From Eutypella sp. D-1 (lineage: Eukaryota > Ascomycota > Sordariomycetes > Xylariales > Diatrypaceae): DNA of 64,000 nt. The notes under the pieces are model-generated. The model saw only the letters and a program-made list of their open reading frames with translations. It searched no databases and was not told the DNA's origin. This document shows positions 9,147-21,753 of the stretch, piece after piece (the stretch's first letter is position 1; every line of letters begins with the position of its first letter). Made by a program: the position numbers and the translations under genes. The DNA lies in NCBI GenBank assembly GCA_023313575.1, contig JAJTTP010000021.1:558001-622000 (forward strand), given 5' to 3'.

Positions 9147-12100
9147 GGGGTCTGACTTTACCGTGCAGCAATGCCAGCACGTACAGTATAAATGTATGTG
9201 ACGTTGGAGCCCAGACCGGGGGTTATGCGGTACGGTAGCATGTGTACATCTGTGAGACAGACACGGTGCTGCGTCAGAGTGTCAGAATTAACGGGATAGG
9301 CAGTCGCAGGCTCAAGGAGCAGGGATGGTGTAACTTCGAGGGTGACTTTGACCACATGATTCCAGATCGATGCACGGGCCCTGGATAACTTAATCCGGAA
9401 ATATCTACCTGCACTATGCCGGCTCCACTACGCCAGCTACCCCTACTTGTACCTAAGTAGGTACATAGCCTTAGGTAGTGGACCTGTATCGTGTAATTAC
9501 GGGGTACATGTCTACATATGTACGTATCTACCTACATTGTACCTAATGTATTCCATCATCCTAGGTACGGCCCTGCGGATAGAGATGCTCAAATGCTCCA
9601 GTTTCGCTCCAGCTTCGAATACCTGGGTATATGATACGTCAGTACAAATTCGATAGTTCAGTTGAGATTAGGAATAAGGGCCTGTCAAATACCGACATAC
9701 CTACCTAGGTCAGAAGCTACATAGGCAAGTAGACTAATTAGTATTATAAGATCTAGATGAGGCTACGTATGAAGTATTGATAGGTACATGTGGCCTTCCA
9801 ACCATGGAACATTCAAGGTCTGCATATGTGTATCTAGCTCTCCCAAAGTTTATCGTTGAGTGCGAATAGTTCTCGCCTGTACCGTCAAGTGACGTCTGCT
9901 TAATTGTTGAATGTTGAGTTTTTGAACTTGGATGCTATTAGGTGCTACTAGGTATGGAAGAGACTACAGTCGTATCTTCACAGGGGTGGCTTCAGCGTAG
10001 CCCTAGGTAGTTGGGTGGTTGCTCAAGGTGTACTCGTCGATCAGACCAGCCAATCAGCCGGTTATATAACTTACCCTTTACATAGGATGCATCTCTATAA
10101 ACACATATAAACACAAAGCCGGCCAATTATTTATTAGGCGCTGTCAAACCCCGGTCATAGCGACCTGTTCCGAGCCGGAAGCAATCGGGCAGTATCTCAA
10201 CGTCGTCGATGCCAAGGAGGGGGCCCGTGTTGCACGAAGACAACCTCACCCAATTAGGAGAAACATGAGTTAATGAATTGACAATTACATCTAGCCTAGC
10301 CCAGAATTAGGCGACGCGGAAAGCAAGATTCTCTCCTATATCTTCCTTGTTTTCTCTTCTTTCTCTCCCCCTTTTTCCGACCCCTTCTGCATCGGGCAGC
10401 GGTGTAGACTATGGCCAAACAGCCCGACGGTTTGTTCTTTAGGCTCCGATAACCGAAACCGACCTTCATGATGAAATCCCAATGAATCCCGGTCACATAC
10501 AGGAAAACTTCACGTTGCATGTACCTGGCATACAAGTAGCGTGGTGCGGTGGGCTCCAAGTACCGCGAAGGCCCGTCCCCGGTCTGTCCCCTGTAGCGCA
10601 ACCTGCTATAGAATGACGTGTAATAACTCCGTCCCTTGGCCGAGAGCCCCACACTCACCCGCTCTCCGGGATGGTCAGACGAACGACGGGGCACATGGCT
10701 GGGGTGGGCATAGCGCAAGGCCACAAATGCTGTAGGGACGCCTTTACGAGACCCCCACGAGGGGAGAAGGTGTGGGGGGAGGGGGCGCGCGTTATATATA
10801 TTCTCTTTTCCCTTCTTCTAGATAGGTACTATGGTATAGATCAATGCCTAATGACAACAGTAATTACCAACTCTGGCTTAGTTCGTGGCTCGTTAAGCCT
10901 GACTGGACCCGGAAGACAACACGATCAACCTTGTAATCAACCGAAGAAGACAATGAGGCACAGATGTCCCTGTCTTTGCCGACTTGTCCGCTGCAATGCA
11001 AGACAGACAGGGTCGGTCACATCGCGCCACGGCTCAGCAGTCCATCCGCAGTGGAGCACATGTTTGAAACGACATCTGGGAACGGTACGCGCTGGCCTTG
11101 TCAACCGTGGCTTTGCTGCTGTATATTCTAGAGGACCCAATGCTGAACAACGACGACAACAACGAGCCATGTTTTTGTTTTCTTGCTCTCTAGGGTTCAT
11201 GTTGGAGAAGTCTAACCTCTGAGGGTTTTGGAAGCCTGCTGGTCGGCTTGGAGTACGTAATAGCTCCCTATCAGCCCCCTCCCACTCACCCGTAGGAGAC
11301 TACCACGGATAATACACCGAAAGAGCGAATAAAAGCCCGTCTGTAGAATAGGGCCCTTGTCGTACAACGAGACACGACGATACGAGTAGAGTTTCGATCT
11401 GAGTTAGCAAGCCGATGCTTGAACAAGCCATATATGACCTGTATGGTTCCACCCGGATCCCAATGGTGCTGGCGAACGACGATGCCCTAGGGCCTGCCCA
11501 CCATTCGGGTCTCTCTAGGCACATCCCGCTGCGGCCGTCCGGCCCCCAACCAATGATCTGGCACTGTAATCCTTTTAGAGGCTCTTGACCAAACACACCC
11601 ACACGAAGAATAGCCTGCGGAGAGGGGCTTTTTTATATACTTACCTACCTATGGCGCGAGACACTCCCTCCTCCCTATATCTGCGATTCTAAGATACTTT
11701 GTGCTCCACACCACCGAAAATAAACCCACTCGCCCGGCTGACGAGCACCGTGATTGATGGGATGGAAGCGTCCCTGAATGGTCCTTCCAATGTTCGGACT
11801 ATGGGAGAGCGCATACCATCGAAGCCACATGATTCGTAACGTGCGCAGCTACATAGAGAATATCTGGTTGGGGTTATACGAGGGCGCTGAAAAGGTTCCG
11901 GGGGATATGTCATTGGTTCGTCTTATCATAGCGTTCGAAATCGGGTAACTAGCCGCGTCTGTTGCGCAGAAGACTGTCGCTCTCACGCTAGCACCGGGCG
12001 ATGGATTAAGTGGCAGATGGCTCACATTTTGGGGTGATCGAACCTGTGGGATTATGTGCTTATGCTGTTCGAGTGCGGCACGGCCCGCTGTCAGAAGCCA

Positions 12101-12230
12101 AGACGGAAACCTACTCCGCAGAAAAACAAAAAACAAAAAAAACAGATCAAGAACAGCGCCCGGGCCCAGGCGTGCCCGGTGTAAGGGGGTGACTCATTAT
12201 CAGCATGCGCCATTGCCGGGGTGAAAACCT

Positions 12231-12249
12231 AAAAAAAAAAAAAAAAAAA
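12231..12249. repeat. poly-A tract
   Basis: Nineteen consecutive A on the + strand, directly seen, in the gene-poor region. There is no adjacent coding sequence that would suggest a retrotransposed tail. Confidence 0.9.
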
Positions 12250-14238
12250 CAAGCACACAAAACCATTGCTATTAGTGCCAGGTAACGTCACCAGGCGGGA
12301 AAAAAAGAAGATACTGCTACACCTAGCTTCTTTGCTCCCTGCTGTAAAGAGAGAGGCTCCAGTTTGACTACTGTACCGTTTCGGATAAGCCAGTACCCGC
12401 ATTGCTGTGATGTCAAGCCGGGCCACAGACGCACCTGAGTAGCCTGACATGACACCAGGCTTGCAGTACAGTATGCAATCTGCTCTTGCAGCTACTTAGG
12501 CTGAAAGGTAACGATGCCCAAAACCAGGGAAGAAACCCGCCTAGCTGCCTTGTGATGGGCTAGAGAGAAACAGCACCGGGTCCTAAGTACTCTTTTCTCT
12601 CAGAAACCAGGGGAGAAATTCTATCTGCAGCTGAGATGTCGACAAAAACCCTCGCAAAGCTCTCTCGTAATGATGTAGGGGAAAATGGAATTGCTGTACC
12701 CAATTACACCAGCCTGGTTATACACTCCAGGAGGGCCCGGTATAATTACATGTCAAAATTTCTGACGGCCCCAGGGGTCGGGTCCCTGGGCCGAACCCCA
12801 ACCCATGCAAAGCCCGTCAAGTAGAGTTCATTGATTTGCATATGTGCCCATGAAGCCCGCATGTGGATGACAACACCGGTGAAGAAAAGAAACGGACCAC
12901 CCTCCTCTCCCCACCAGCCCACCGCGCCCATGCCGATTTCTCGAATGTTTCCATGCCTGGATGATGGAATGATGGTCGAAAAAAGTGAGGCCAGTAATGA
13001 AACACTGGCAGGGAAACCCGGCAGGCTAGCGAATAGAGGCAGAGGATGGTAAGCCAAGACAACGTAGAGGGAAGAAGCACAGCAGGGGGTTCACCACCTG
13101 CGCCCCGGGGCAAAAGATTCTTGAGCGGGATAATGAATTCCTTCTTTTCTTTTTTGTACCTTCTTAGATCTCTCGCCTTATCTCATCTATCCTCCGTCCC
13201 TCCCCCATTTCGAAATTTGCCCGCAGCCTAATGAGGTAGAACATTATGCATCTTGTGGGCCCGGCCGGGCCAGAAGAGGCCTGCCACGTTGGCCGACCCA
13301 ACCGCCACCCTCGTCTCCCTCTCGTTCGAAGTCAAACCCAGGGAAGCCCGTTTCTCTCCTTCCGGGCTTCAGCCGTTGAGGACTCCCTTGCTACATGTGG
13401 GATATATCCATCGCCTCATAACTGGCACAGCAGGTGATGGGCGAGCAGCACGCATACATATAGTAAAACAAAAGGCTGGTACTGGTGGAGGTAAGAGGAC
13501 TGCGGGCGTGGGCTTTCGTGTTTTGTCCCGCCAGAAGGCGAAGTCTTGTCCTTGTTTTTTCTTTGGTCCTTGTAAAAGTCAAAGTAGGGGCCCTAGCTAG
13601 CGTTTGTGGCCGTGGGAAGGCCAACTCGCCCGGGCCCGCCATCGAGACCTATCGGGGTATTCGCGCCGGGGTTGGTGGAGAATGTGTGAACTGATGGGAT
13701 ATCGAATAACAAGTGGTCGACGTGGCATCCCAAGCCAGTAAGTCTAGGTAGGGGCTTTTTATTTTTATTTTTATTTCTCTCGAAAGGCCGAACGTGTGTA
13801 TGTGCGTATGTGTTGGGGTGGGATATATGTGTGAATTGCCATGTAACCCAACGGGCAGCACGGGATGGCAGGATGGTTTCCGGCAGAGTTGGTTGTGTGC
13901 TGGACGTGGTGGAAGGGACTCGCTCTTGCGTATTACATGTCGAGGATATATGAGAGGTAGGGATTTGCAACTCGGGAGAAGGGACATGACGGTGGCGAAC
14001 ACCAAACGAGACGTATAAGTATCCTGTTCGTTCTGATTATTGCCGTTGCTGAAGAAAGGGGGAGGAAGAAAGCCCAAGATATCAAGGTCAACCTCTTCAG
14101 CGGATACTTCTCCACAAGCCGAGATAGGTGCATACTCTACTACGGATAGAGACAAGCAGTAAGTGTACATGAGGACTCACAGGTAGTGAAGGTCTAGTGG
14201 TTAGGCACTTATAAGGACAACACAATAGCTAACAAGCG

Positions 14239-14778
14239 ATGGTAGTAGACACTCTTGGCACTTACGACAACAACATCAGCGACGTCGACGGTGACGATGT
14301 GCTACTTCGACCAGACACGGTGGAACTGTGGTTACTGGAGATGGGGGTGAGTAGCGCGCCTAGGCATCCCGAAGCTTCCCGTACCATAATAGGGGTTTAT
14401 GTTCCTTGAAGGATGGACGTCTAACAGGCTGTACTGCCCGATACATTGCAAGAGTTTTCTAACGCCCTTGGCATCTTGGGTTTCTCCCTACTCAGGCATT
14501 TCCGTCAGCAATGCACGAAAGAGTACCGCACAGGCGAGACGTGCGGCCTGAAGCTCGTCTTCGAAACAAACTTCCACGAGGACAAATGCAAGCTGTGTAA
14601 GGATATGGAAAAAAAGCAGCGGCGGTACTCCAAGCTCGAGGCGGATATCCTCCGGTGGCAGCGGGAGGGGAACCGGAGTGCGACGATCGAAAAGGCCCAA
14701 AGAGACATCCAAGAAGTTAGCGATGCTCTTTACAACATGAGCGTACAACACGAGGAAAGGAGACGATCTTTGTCATAG
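14239..14778 (+). CDS. conserved-looking fungal protein of unknown function
   Basis: A two-exon model: 14239-14346 and 14428-14778, 152 residues. The 81-nt intron has a gtgagt donor and a ctaacag end, so branch and acceptor nearly coincide. The first exon is acidic (DDVLLRPDTVELWLLEMG). The second encodes a short helical stretch, a Cys-containing segment (CTKEYRTGETCGLKL), a CKLCKD CxxC pair and a long charged helix (KKQRRYSKLEADILRWQREG) likely to form a coiled coil. There is no signal peptide or membrane segment. The style resembles small fungal proteins with a CxxC plus coiled coil, but I cannot assign a family or role. Coding potential is supported by the clean splice and consistent codon use. 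Confidence 0.6.
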
Positions 14779-16264
14779 GAGATGATATCTTGCTTCTTCT
14801 GCTTCTTCTTTTTTTTTTCTTCCTGTTCTATCCTTCCTTCTTTCGTTGGAATCGAAACGGGAGAGGGATATATGAATGGGGCGGCTATTACCTACGGCCG
14901 GGGGGAAAGTCTACTAAGGGGGATCAGTGGAGTCGCTTTCGATGGGCCGACATGATGACTTGACACGATAGTGATTGGGAATACATTGGGCTTCGAATTG
15001 TCCAGATTCTTTACGGTGTAATTTACAAATATTTCTGGGCACCAATGTTCGACCACTGGTATTTTCCCTGCCCATCGTTTTGTCTGCGTCTTGACTTCTC
15101 TAACATGCCACTATCTCATCTCAAGAGACTCCTATACAGGTTTACACATCATCACACATATATGCCGGGACAAGCCGAGATTGCTACTACGATTTTTAGC
15201 CATTCAACTTCCTGCATCTACTGTTCAGACGGTAGAGTAATGGCTAACTAATCAGGACCTTAGGCACCAACATGCTCCTCCACCGGACGCGGCTTTTGGC
15301 CTTTTTTTCTTTTTCTAAAAAACCGCCATTTCCAGCTGCCAAAATTAGGGCACACACAAACACACACACACACACATACACAAACACACAAGCCCAGGCC
15401 CAAGCTCAGGCCTTGGCCAAAGTGCTTCATCACACGTGTGTTATTCTTATGGAGCCCGTGCTGTTTGAAAATATGAGACGGAGTTATTGGCCAAGGACTG
15501 TTACTAATCAGGAGCGGGATGGAGCACCAGGAGAGAATTATTAGAAATAACGGTGTAGTTAAATTAACCACTACATTACACGCTTCTGCATAAAACAACC
15601 GAGAATCTAACTATCAGCTGCGTATGCATAACTGTGTGCAGGTGGGGATGAGATGGGACAAACCCCATCCAAAGTGTGTATGGAAGCGGTATGGTCCTCC
15701 GGCTAATCCTGGTATAGAAGATATAGAACAATAGAACAAAATCAAACTGGTCTGGGGTATCGATATGAACTGCTCGCGTGCTATCTAGGCGTAGTGAGAC
15801 GGGAAGACTGGGATGGATACAGGGAGACTGGATGATTCATCTCCTCACGCTTTCCAAGCATCTGTGTAGGCATGTCAAGCCGACACCGCGCTAGGCATGC
15901 GGGACATCCAAGGATAAAGCTTCACCCCACATATCTATGGGATTATGAATGGATCAGACGCAAACTCCGCACTGACAATACCTGAATCCACCACTGAAAA
16001 CTCTCGGATGCCCAGAAAGGTACAAGGGCCTCCACTGTGAGTGCAAATTTCGTGCTTTTGTTGCAGAGCCGGTGTGATAGCAAAGGGGTATATGGAACTA
16101 ACTGGATCGTACAGGGTCTGGGTATGAGTGTGGAGTATCGGGTAGTTCCAGAAGGGAGAATCGAAGCCGAATTGTGGCCCGAGCCGAGCTGAAAACGGCG
16201 TCGGTACGGCCCACCTGCGGTTTTTTTCCCATCACACGTTCATTACGCGTCACTAATTATGCCT
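14779..16264. other. intergenic region with CA repeat
   Basis: About 1.5 kb between convergent genes. No gene recognised. It contains a CA-rich microsatellite at 15351-15391. The other open frames appear to be chance. Confidence 0.6.
15351..15391. repeat. CA microsatellite
   Basis: An interrupted CA dinucleotide repeat on the + strand, with occasional CAAA and CATA interruptions, directly visible. Confidence 0.9.
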
Positions 16265-16880
16265 TTATGCCGCTCTTGGAACAGCATCTGCGAAAGTCCC
16301 GACGAGAGACTCGCCAGAAAATTCCTTGATATGATGGCTTTTTCCGTGAGCGTCTGAGGCTTCATCGTCGCTGGGCAGCCACTCAACCACGTCGGGGTCT
16401 GCCCCGTCTTCGGGTGATATTTTGGAGAGAATATTCTGGTAACGAGCCAAGCGGGCATCTTGGCCAGAGAAAACAGCGGGTTGCGCGCGCTGCGGCTCTT
16501 GAGGCGTGATCTCGAAGACGTCGACGAGGTTGCTACAAGGAACAGTTAGTTAACCTAGCTCACGGGAAAATGTCATTATTGACATATACGATGCGACGGG
16601 CAGACTATGTACTTTGATGTGCGCGCCACTACCCTCTGTAGAGCCTCGACTTCTCTCTGCGACTCTAGTGGATCGGCCTGGGAGTTGGCGTTATGATCGG
16701 CGAAGCTGCCATATTGCATGGTGTTGGAATCATCGAAGAGCAATCGGGATACATCGTCCTAAATAGCAAGACATATTAGAGCGCGAACGGTAGGTAAGTA
16801 AAAGGCGTAAAGAAAATCCCAAGTACCTCGTCCAATGAGTCTGACCGCCTGTGACCGAGGCAGGAAGCGCAGACGCCCAT
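16265..16880 (-). CDS. LAMTOR1/Ego1-like lipidated vacuolar adaptor
   Basis: Likely the membrane anchor of the Ragulator/EGO complex, which tethers Rag/Gtr GTPases and TORC1 signalling to the vacuole or late endosome. Three exons: 16880-16827, 16758-16613 and 16532-16265, 155 residues. The start MGVCASCLG fits N-myristoylation at Gly2 with palmitoylation of Cys4 and Cys7, as in LAMTOR1. The middle has RLLFDDSNTMQYG, a charged helix with EVEALQRVVARTS, then NNLVDVFEITP, which matches the conserved LAMTOR helix. The C-terminal half is acidic. Both introns have good donors (gtactt, gtacat) and tag acceptors, and phases agree. Fungal members are short and poorly conserved, so the name rests on the lipidation signal plus the helix pattern. 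Confidence 0.78.
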
Positions 16881-17893
16881 CTTGTAATCTGATAATGGGG
16901 ACGGGCGATCTTTGGTACGAAATACGATTTGCGACAAATTAAAATTTATGCGCGGGCAACCGAAAATGCAGCAAAAAGTGCCACATTCGGAGGGATAAAA
17001 TGATAATTAAGATCTAGAAGAAATTCATAAGGATCGTATAATCTGCCCGGTCATACCTGGCGAGAGTTAGAGGTTGCGATATGCGATGGGACAACCTTGC
17101 GTGTGTCGCAATCGCAAATCGCAAATCACAAAATCGCGGGTCTACAGTCCTTTTGATGGTGTAGTGGTGATGGTGATGGAACCATGTGATTGTTAACTAA
17201 TGGTTTTCCCCCCTCTAAGAAGTAAGTTATCAGTTGTTGCTTATTTCGTTTATTATGTTAAACCCCAGTAGGGAAGATAATTGTATTTAAGTAGTATCTA
17301 CCTAGGTACATGACTAGGGACGAAGTACCTTGTATCCAAGTCTGCTAGGTCTGCCAGGCGATGAAAGTTCTAGGTCGAAATGATGGCCCGTGCATACTTA
17401 GGTAGATTTTAGTTGCGTCATCCCGGGGTCTCGAGGTCTCCGGCAACCCGGGTACGTATATAGATGTGGCTGATTCATACTTCGTACAAATACTGCTGAC
17501 AAGGCTGGTAATTGTGGCGCGACGATACAAGTATCTGAACAGGTCAGGCCAGTTTAAAGCACTCTTGAGTCTTTTCACGTTCTGCATGTATGAAACCTCC
17601 CTGCAAGATGATACGGGAGCGAGAGCGGAGGGGTAAAACCATCGATAAATATACATATAAGTCCTTTCTACAAGTGATAGTCTCATCATTCGATTAATTC
17701 CAAAGCTCTTATGTATGTCTCGTATTCTCCTAAGAGTCCAAAACTAAACAACACCCAAGTTGACGCAAAGCTCTCAAATATCTAACTTCCCGCAATGATA
17801 ATCGCGCCGTATAACTTCCGTATAACTTCAGCCTGGCCCTTCCTCCATCTCGTATGACTGCATTGCGGAGCCGGACTGACAGTTCATATTCGA
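16881..17893. other. intergenic region
   Basis: About 1 kb between the LAMTOR1-like gene, transcribed away from it, and the 3' end of the six-Cys-repeat gene. It should hold the LAMTOR1-like promoter. A perfect ACCTAGGT octamer lies at 17300-17307. No gene is seen. Confidence 0.55.
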
Positions 17894-20035
17894 TTAACCA
17901 TGCATCTCGTGCACCTGCGTGGGATGCTGCACGGGAGCCTCGTACACCTGTTGGCTAGCGGCTTCCTGTGGATTGAGTCGATGGGTGGCATGCGAAGTTG
18001 TCGTTGTCATCGCATTGTATGTCGTCTGGGCTGAGTAGGAGTTTTGCCCCTGAAGCTCCGGTCTAGAGGAGCCTTCGTATTGGGCAGTTGTGGCACTCAG
18101 CGGCAGCTCCGTCATCTGTGGCCCTGGGGACTGGGCGTGTAGCTCGGAAACCGGCTTGTTTGCGTTCGCCGACACGGGCGATATGTTCTCGACCCTCGAC
18201 GGCAACTCTTCCTTCGAAGCACTGGGCCTTGGGCTGGACCTCGGCGGTGACGCCGCGGCCGCCACAGCGCCGTCGAGCTCTGGTCTCCCAGATTCGAAGC
18301 CTGGGTTGCTAGCCATGCCTGATGCCGCTTTGCGAGCCTTGGCTTGCTGTGACTGTCGCCAGAACAACCACGCTGAGAGGCCGATTAGTGCCAGTCCCCC
18401 AATTACACCGACCACAGCTCCGACGATGACTCCCGTGTTTGAGGAACGCCCAGATTGAGAACCAGATCCGCCGCCTGACTGTCCGTCATTAGAACCGCCG
18501 TTAGAGCCATCCGAGCTAGAGCTAGAACCTGAACCCGAACCGCCGGACCCAGAACCTGAATCGCCAAAACCGAGATCGCCGAACCCAGAGTCCGGTGTGG
18601 ACGTCGGTGTCGGTCCCGAAGTAAAGCCACCGCCGGCCTGAGCCGTCTCCGATGCTGCTCTTGCATGTTGGCGATGTACTGCGCGGTCATAATTTCATAG
18701 TATGCCAATGCCTGACTCACCTGATTCTACGATGCCCTCAGGTGTTACTTGAGCCTGCGCGGCGCTGCAGAAATAGTCAAAGACTTCAATGGCTGAGCTG
18801 ATGTCTTCGCTCGCGGTCTTGCCGCACGAGTACTTCACGTCCGAGGTAATCTTGTTCGTGACGAGGCGTGACATCCCATTTTTCAGACACACACAGGATG
18901 CTAGAGCCTGGGGACCCCCTGGACAGAGGTCGTTCGTTTGCTGCTCAGGTGTGTTAGATGGTCCAAAAGGTCGCATGCCACATGATTCGGCTTACAGAGA
19001 AGAATTCGTACGAGACAGCAGACTGCGCACACGGTGCTAGATCGCTGTACTGGCTTAGGGCGGTGATGTAGTATGTCACTGTCACGCTTATCAACTCTAC
19101 CAATCCTCCCTGCCACCTTCAAACCTATGGACGACTCACTGTCTCCAGGTGGGCCCGAAGCTTTAGGAAACGAGGACGTTCCGTTGCTCAGCCCACAGTA
19201 CCCCGCGAATACTTCCTGGGCAGATGACATATCCGCCGTATTCGAAGCGCATGAATATCGGACGGAGGTGTTGATGCCTTGGCTGGCGCGTAGGGAATTC
19301 TGATTCTTATTGCACACACATGACGCTAGGTTCGCGGCGTCCCCAGGGCACAGATCGTATGTCTTATTTCCTTGTCGTCAGCAGCGTGCGACCTATAGAC
19401 ATATGAAGAGCAATCGGTCGGGACCTTAAGTGGTCGTACTCACCATGGATCTAAACCGAGTCAGTACCTGCAGCAGCAAGGGAAAACTACGAGGTCAAAG
19501 ACACCTACTGGACAACATAAGCTAGCCCGCTGGCGGCACAGGGCGCGAGGTCCCCAAACCCCGGCACGTCTGTGATGAACTCCGTGACCGAGGTCTCTGG
19601 CTCCGGGAACGAGAATTCATCGCCCTGGCTGCAGTATGCCTCGAGAACGGTGGCGGCGCTCGCCTGGTCCTGGGTCGCTGTCGGTCCGCAACTGTAGCTT
19701 ACGGACGATGAGATAGCTTTGGAGACCGCCGCAAAATTATTGTTCTTTGTGCACACGCATGACTGCAGGTCCTCGACCGCCTCCGGGCAGTTGTCATATG
19801 TCTGCGCTTGCACATTATAAGAAACCGCGGACGCCGCGCAGGGAGCCTGGACGGTTGAGGTCAACACTGCCCGCGATATACAAACTTCATGCTCCACAAG
19901 GAGGTGGGATACGAAGGACAATGAACATACCAGCGCGGTGAATATCGTCAGATCCGTGACATAGACGACGTCTTGAGCTATAGCGGCCGACGCGCTCAGC
20001 GCCATGAGGGCGAGGAAGTTCCGTACTCCTAGCAT
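17894..20035 (-). CDS. single-pass membrane protein with three six-Cys repeats
   Basis: Predicted 584-residue type I membrane protein, probably at the cell surface. Seven exons fit: 20035-19931, 19846-19509, 19450-19444, 19362-19140, 19096-18996, 18940-18721, 18654-17894. A signal peptide (about 1-20, ending SAAIA) is followed by three tandem repeats beginning APCA, each with six cysteines spaced C-x16-C-x9-C-x-C-x20-C-x17/18-C. Then come a Gly/Ser-rich stalk, one membrane helix (around VVGVIGGLALIGLSAWLFW) and a ~170-residue Ser/Pro-rich cytoplasmic tail. The topology resembles fungal wall sensors, but the repeat is not CFEM (eight Cys) or WSC. I know no name for it. The 7-nt third exon is required to keep C-x16-C in repeat 2. 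The 43-nt intron 19139-19097 is the weakest junction. Confidence 0.72.
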
Positions 20036-21753
20036 TGTGAGTCTTAACAAGGTCTTGCTATTCAAATGACAGACTAGGTTAAAAGTTTTAGGGATCGATA
20101 AAGCGAGAGAATTCAAAGGAGCGGTTCCCGCGTTGAATCATACAGGTAGGTTGTATTGTAGAAATGGCAAGACGACGTGAACAGAGCGGGAACGGGACGG
20201 GAAGGGATCCCAAGAACAATATCCAAGCACCCCGATCCTAGACAATATCGAGAACACCTACCGATCCATCTCAGTCAAGTGACTGCCCTAAAAAAATAAG
20301 CATATCTTGTCCGCCACCCTCATTAACCACCTGCATCTGTCTCTAGCCTGTGGCGCCGCGAGGACCATTCAAGATGTGCTGGAGTAATATACCCCTGTCA
20401 GCTGAATCTAGGACGCCCCCATAGTGGCGCCGCCGTATCTCAAGATAGCCTCAAAAAGTGACGGTACAACAACGCTTCGAGGCAGCGACTCTTGACCTAG
20501 CTCAAGACTCGAGAAACTAGACCCGCCTGTCTCTATTCTAAGCGCCCGACTAACTCCTTGGCTCCGAGTGTCAAGTATATACACCCTATAGTAGTTGAGT
20601 AGGTGGAAAAGGACCAAGTCTATGGTCTTAGATGGACGTCAACGATGTACCCACCAAGAGGTATAGTGCAGCGCCATCGAGTTCACCCTTCCTATAATGA
20701 AGGATAATCGCCAGGGGAAATTGTGTGGATAGGGCTCCGTACCTGGAGGAAGGGGCTGAAATATCACTTAGTAGGATAATTCAAGAATATTGGCCCGCGT
20801 GGGCTACGATAGGCATTTACTCTTTTTGGGAAAATGGCTGTTGATGATTGGACGGGAGTAGCCGATGGTAGCTAGCGGGCGGCAACTTGGATGACCCGGA
20901 CGTTGTCCCGTCTCCTGAAACGAGCCACCGGCTACAATTGTCTTTGGGATATTACAGGCCTCGAATAGCAGACAGGCGCGCAGGTCAGCCGCACGCAAGA
21001 AATGGATGAGGTCGTTCCGGCCGTGCGCGATGTCGTGCACACATGGCAACTACCAGACAACTACGATATCCAAGAGGTGGCTCTATCAGACAGACTGGGT
21101 GCTACTGAAAAGCGCCCGTCCCCCTCACCCGCCCCGTCCTAGATTCCCGCCCGCCGTCTGCCTTATACAGTTATTGACAGCACGGGAAGATTTGACATAG
21201 TTAACCTAACCGCCGGCAAGAAGCTGAAAATGGATGTCGCAGGGTTTCCCGTCTCCAATGACCATAGGGACTATCTTTCAGCTCAACGCCAAGCTTCCTA
21301 GAGCTAGTTTACTAGTCGCTCGGCGCCAATCTTTGACATCACAGAAGGCAAGCCCCTTGGATACACCCATGATCCATTAACTATCAATGTAATGCCTATG
21401 GTGGACTAGGCGTACATCGATGATGCTACCACTTCTTGACGTATACTCTAGTAGTCTAGTTACTGACTAATAATAGACGGCATGGTCATGTGCCCGAGTT
21501 CAATAATGAACCTTCGCATTCATCTTATCGAAAAGGTTATTTAGGACCCAGACAATGCTAGAGACTCAAGATGGTTGTCGTAGTCTTCAAGAGTTCCTTC
21601 AAACTATTTCCAGGTAACCTTCCTCGCACACCCACTCAAGTTAACATTCCTCCGAATGGCCGATCGAAACATATCGCTACCGTGTGTGAGCGGGCTCTCC
21701 TCGCGAATCATACAAGCCTGTGATGAACCTCAACCCTAAAAATCGTCCTTCCC
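20036..21753. other. intergenic region
   Basis: About 1.7 kb upstream of the six-Cys-repeat gene and downstream of the small secreted protein gene. No gene recognised. It should hold the promoter of the repeat protein. Confidence 0.55.

Larger units (their letters stand above)
7688..14238. other. 6.5-kb gene-poor region with simple repeats
   Basis: No gene could be supported on either strand. Open frames are short, overlap each other and carry no recognisable motif. It contains CCAG/CCAA tetramer repeats (8541-8597), composite short tandem repeats (8961-9146), a 19-base poly-A (12231-12249) and a perfect ACCTAGGT palindrome (9703-9710). Decayed elements or unrecognised non-coding genes are possible. 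Confidence 0.55.

Noticed and set aside
10296..11222. Open frames of 142 and 183 codons in the gene-poor region
   Set aside because: No motif, no splice partner, and the frames on opposite strands overlap; consistent with chance.
14185..14260. TCTAGTGGTTAGGC-like sequence resembling a tRNA A box
   Set aside because: No matching B box (GGTTCGANNCC type) or acceptor-stem pairing follows within tRNA distance.
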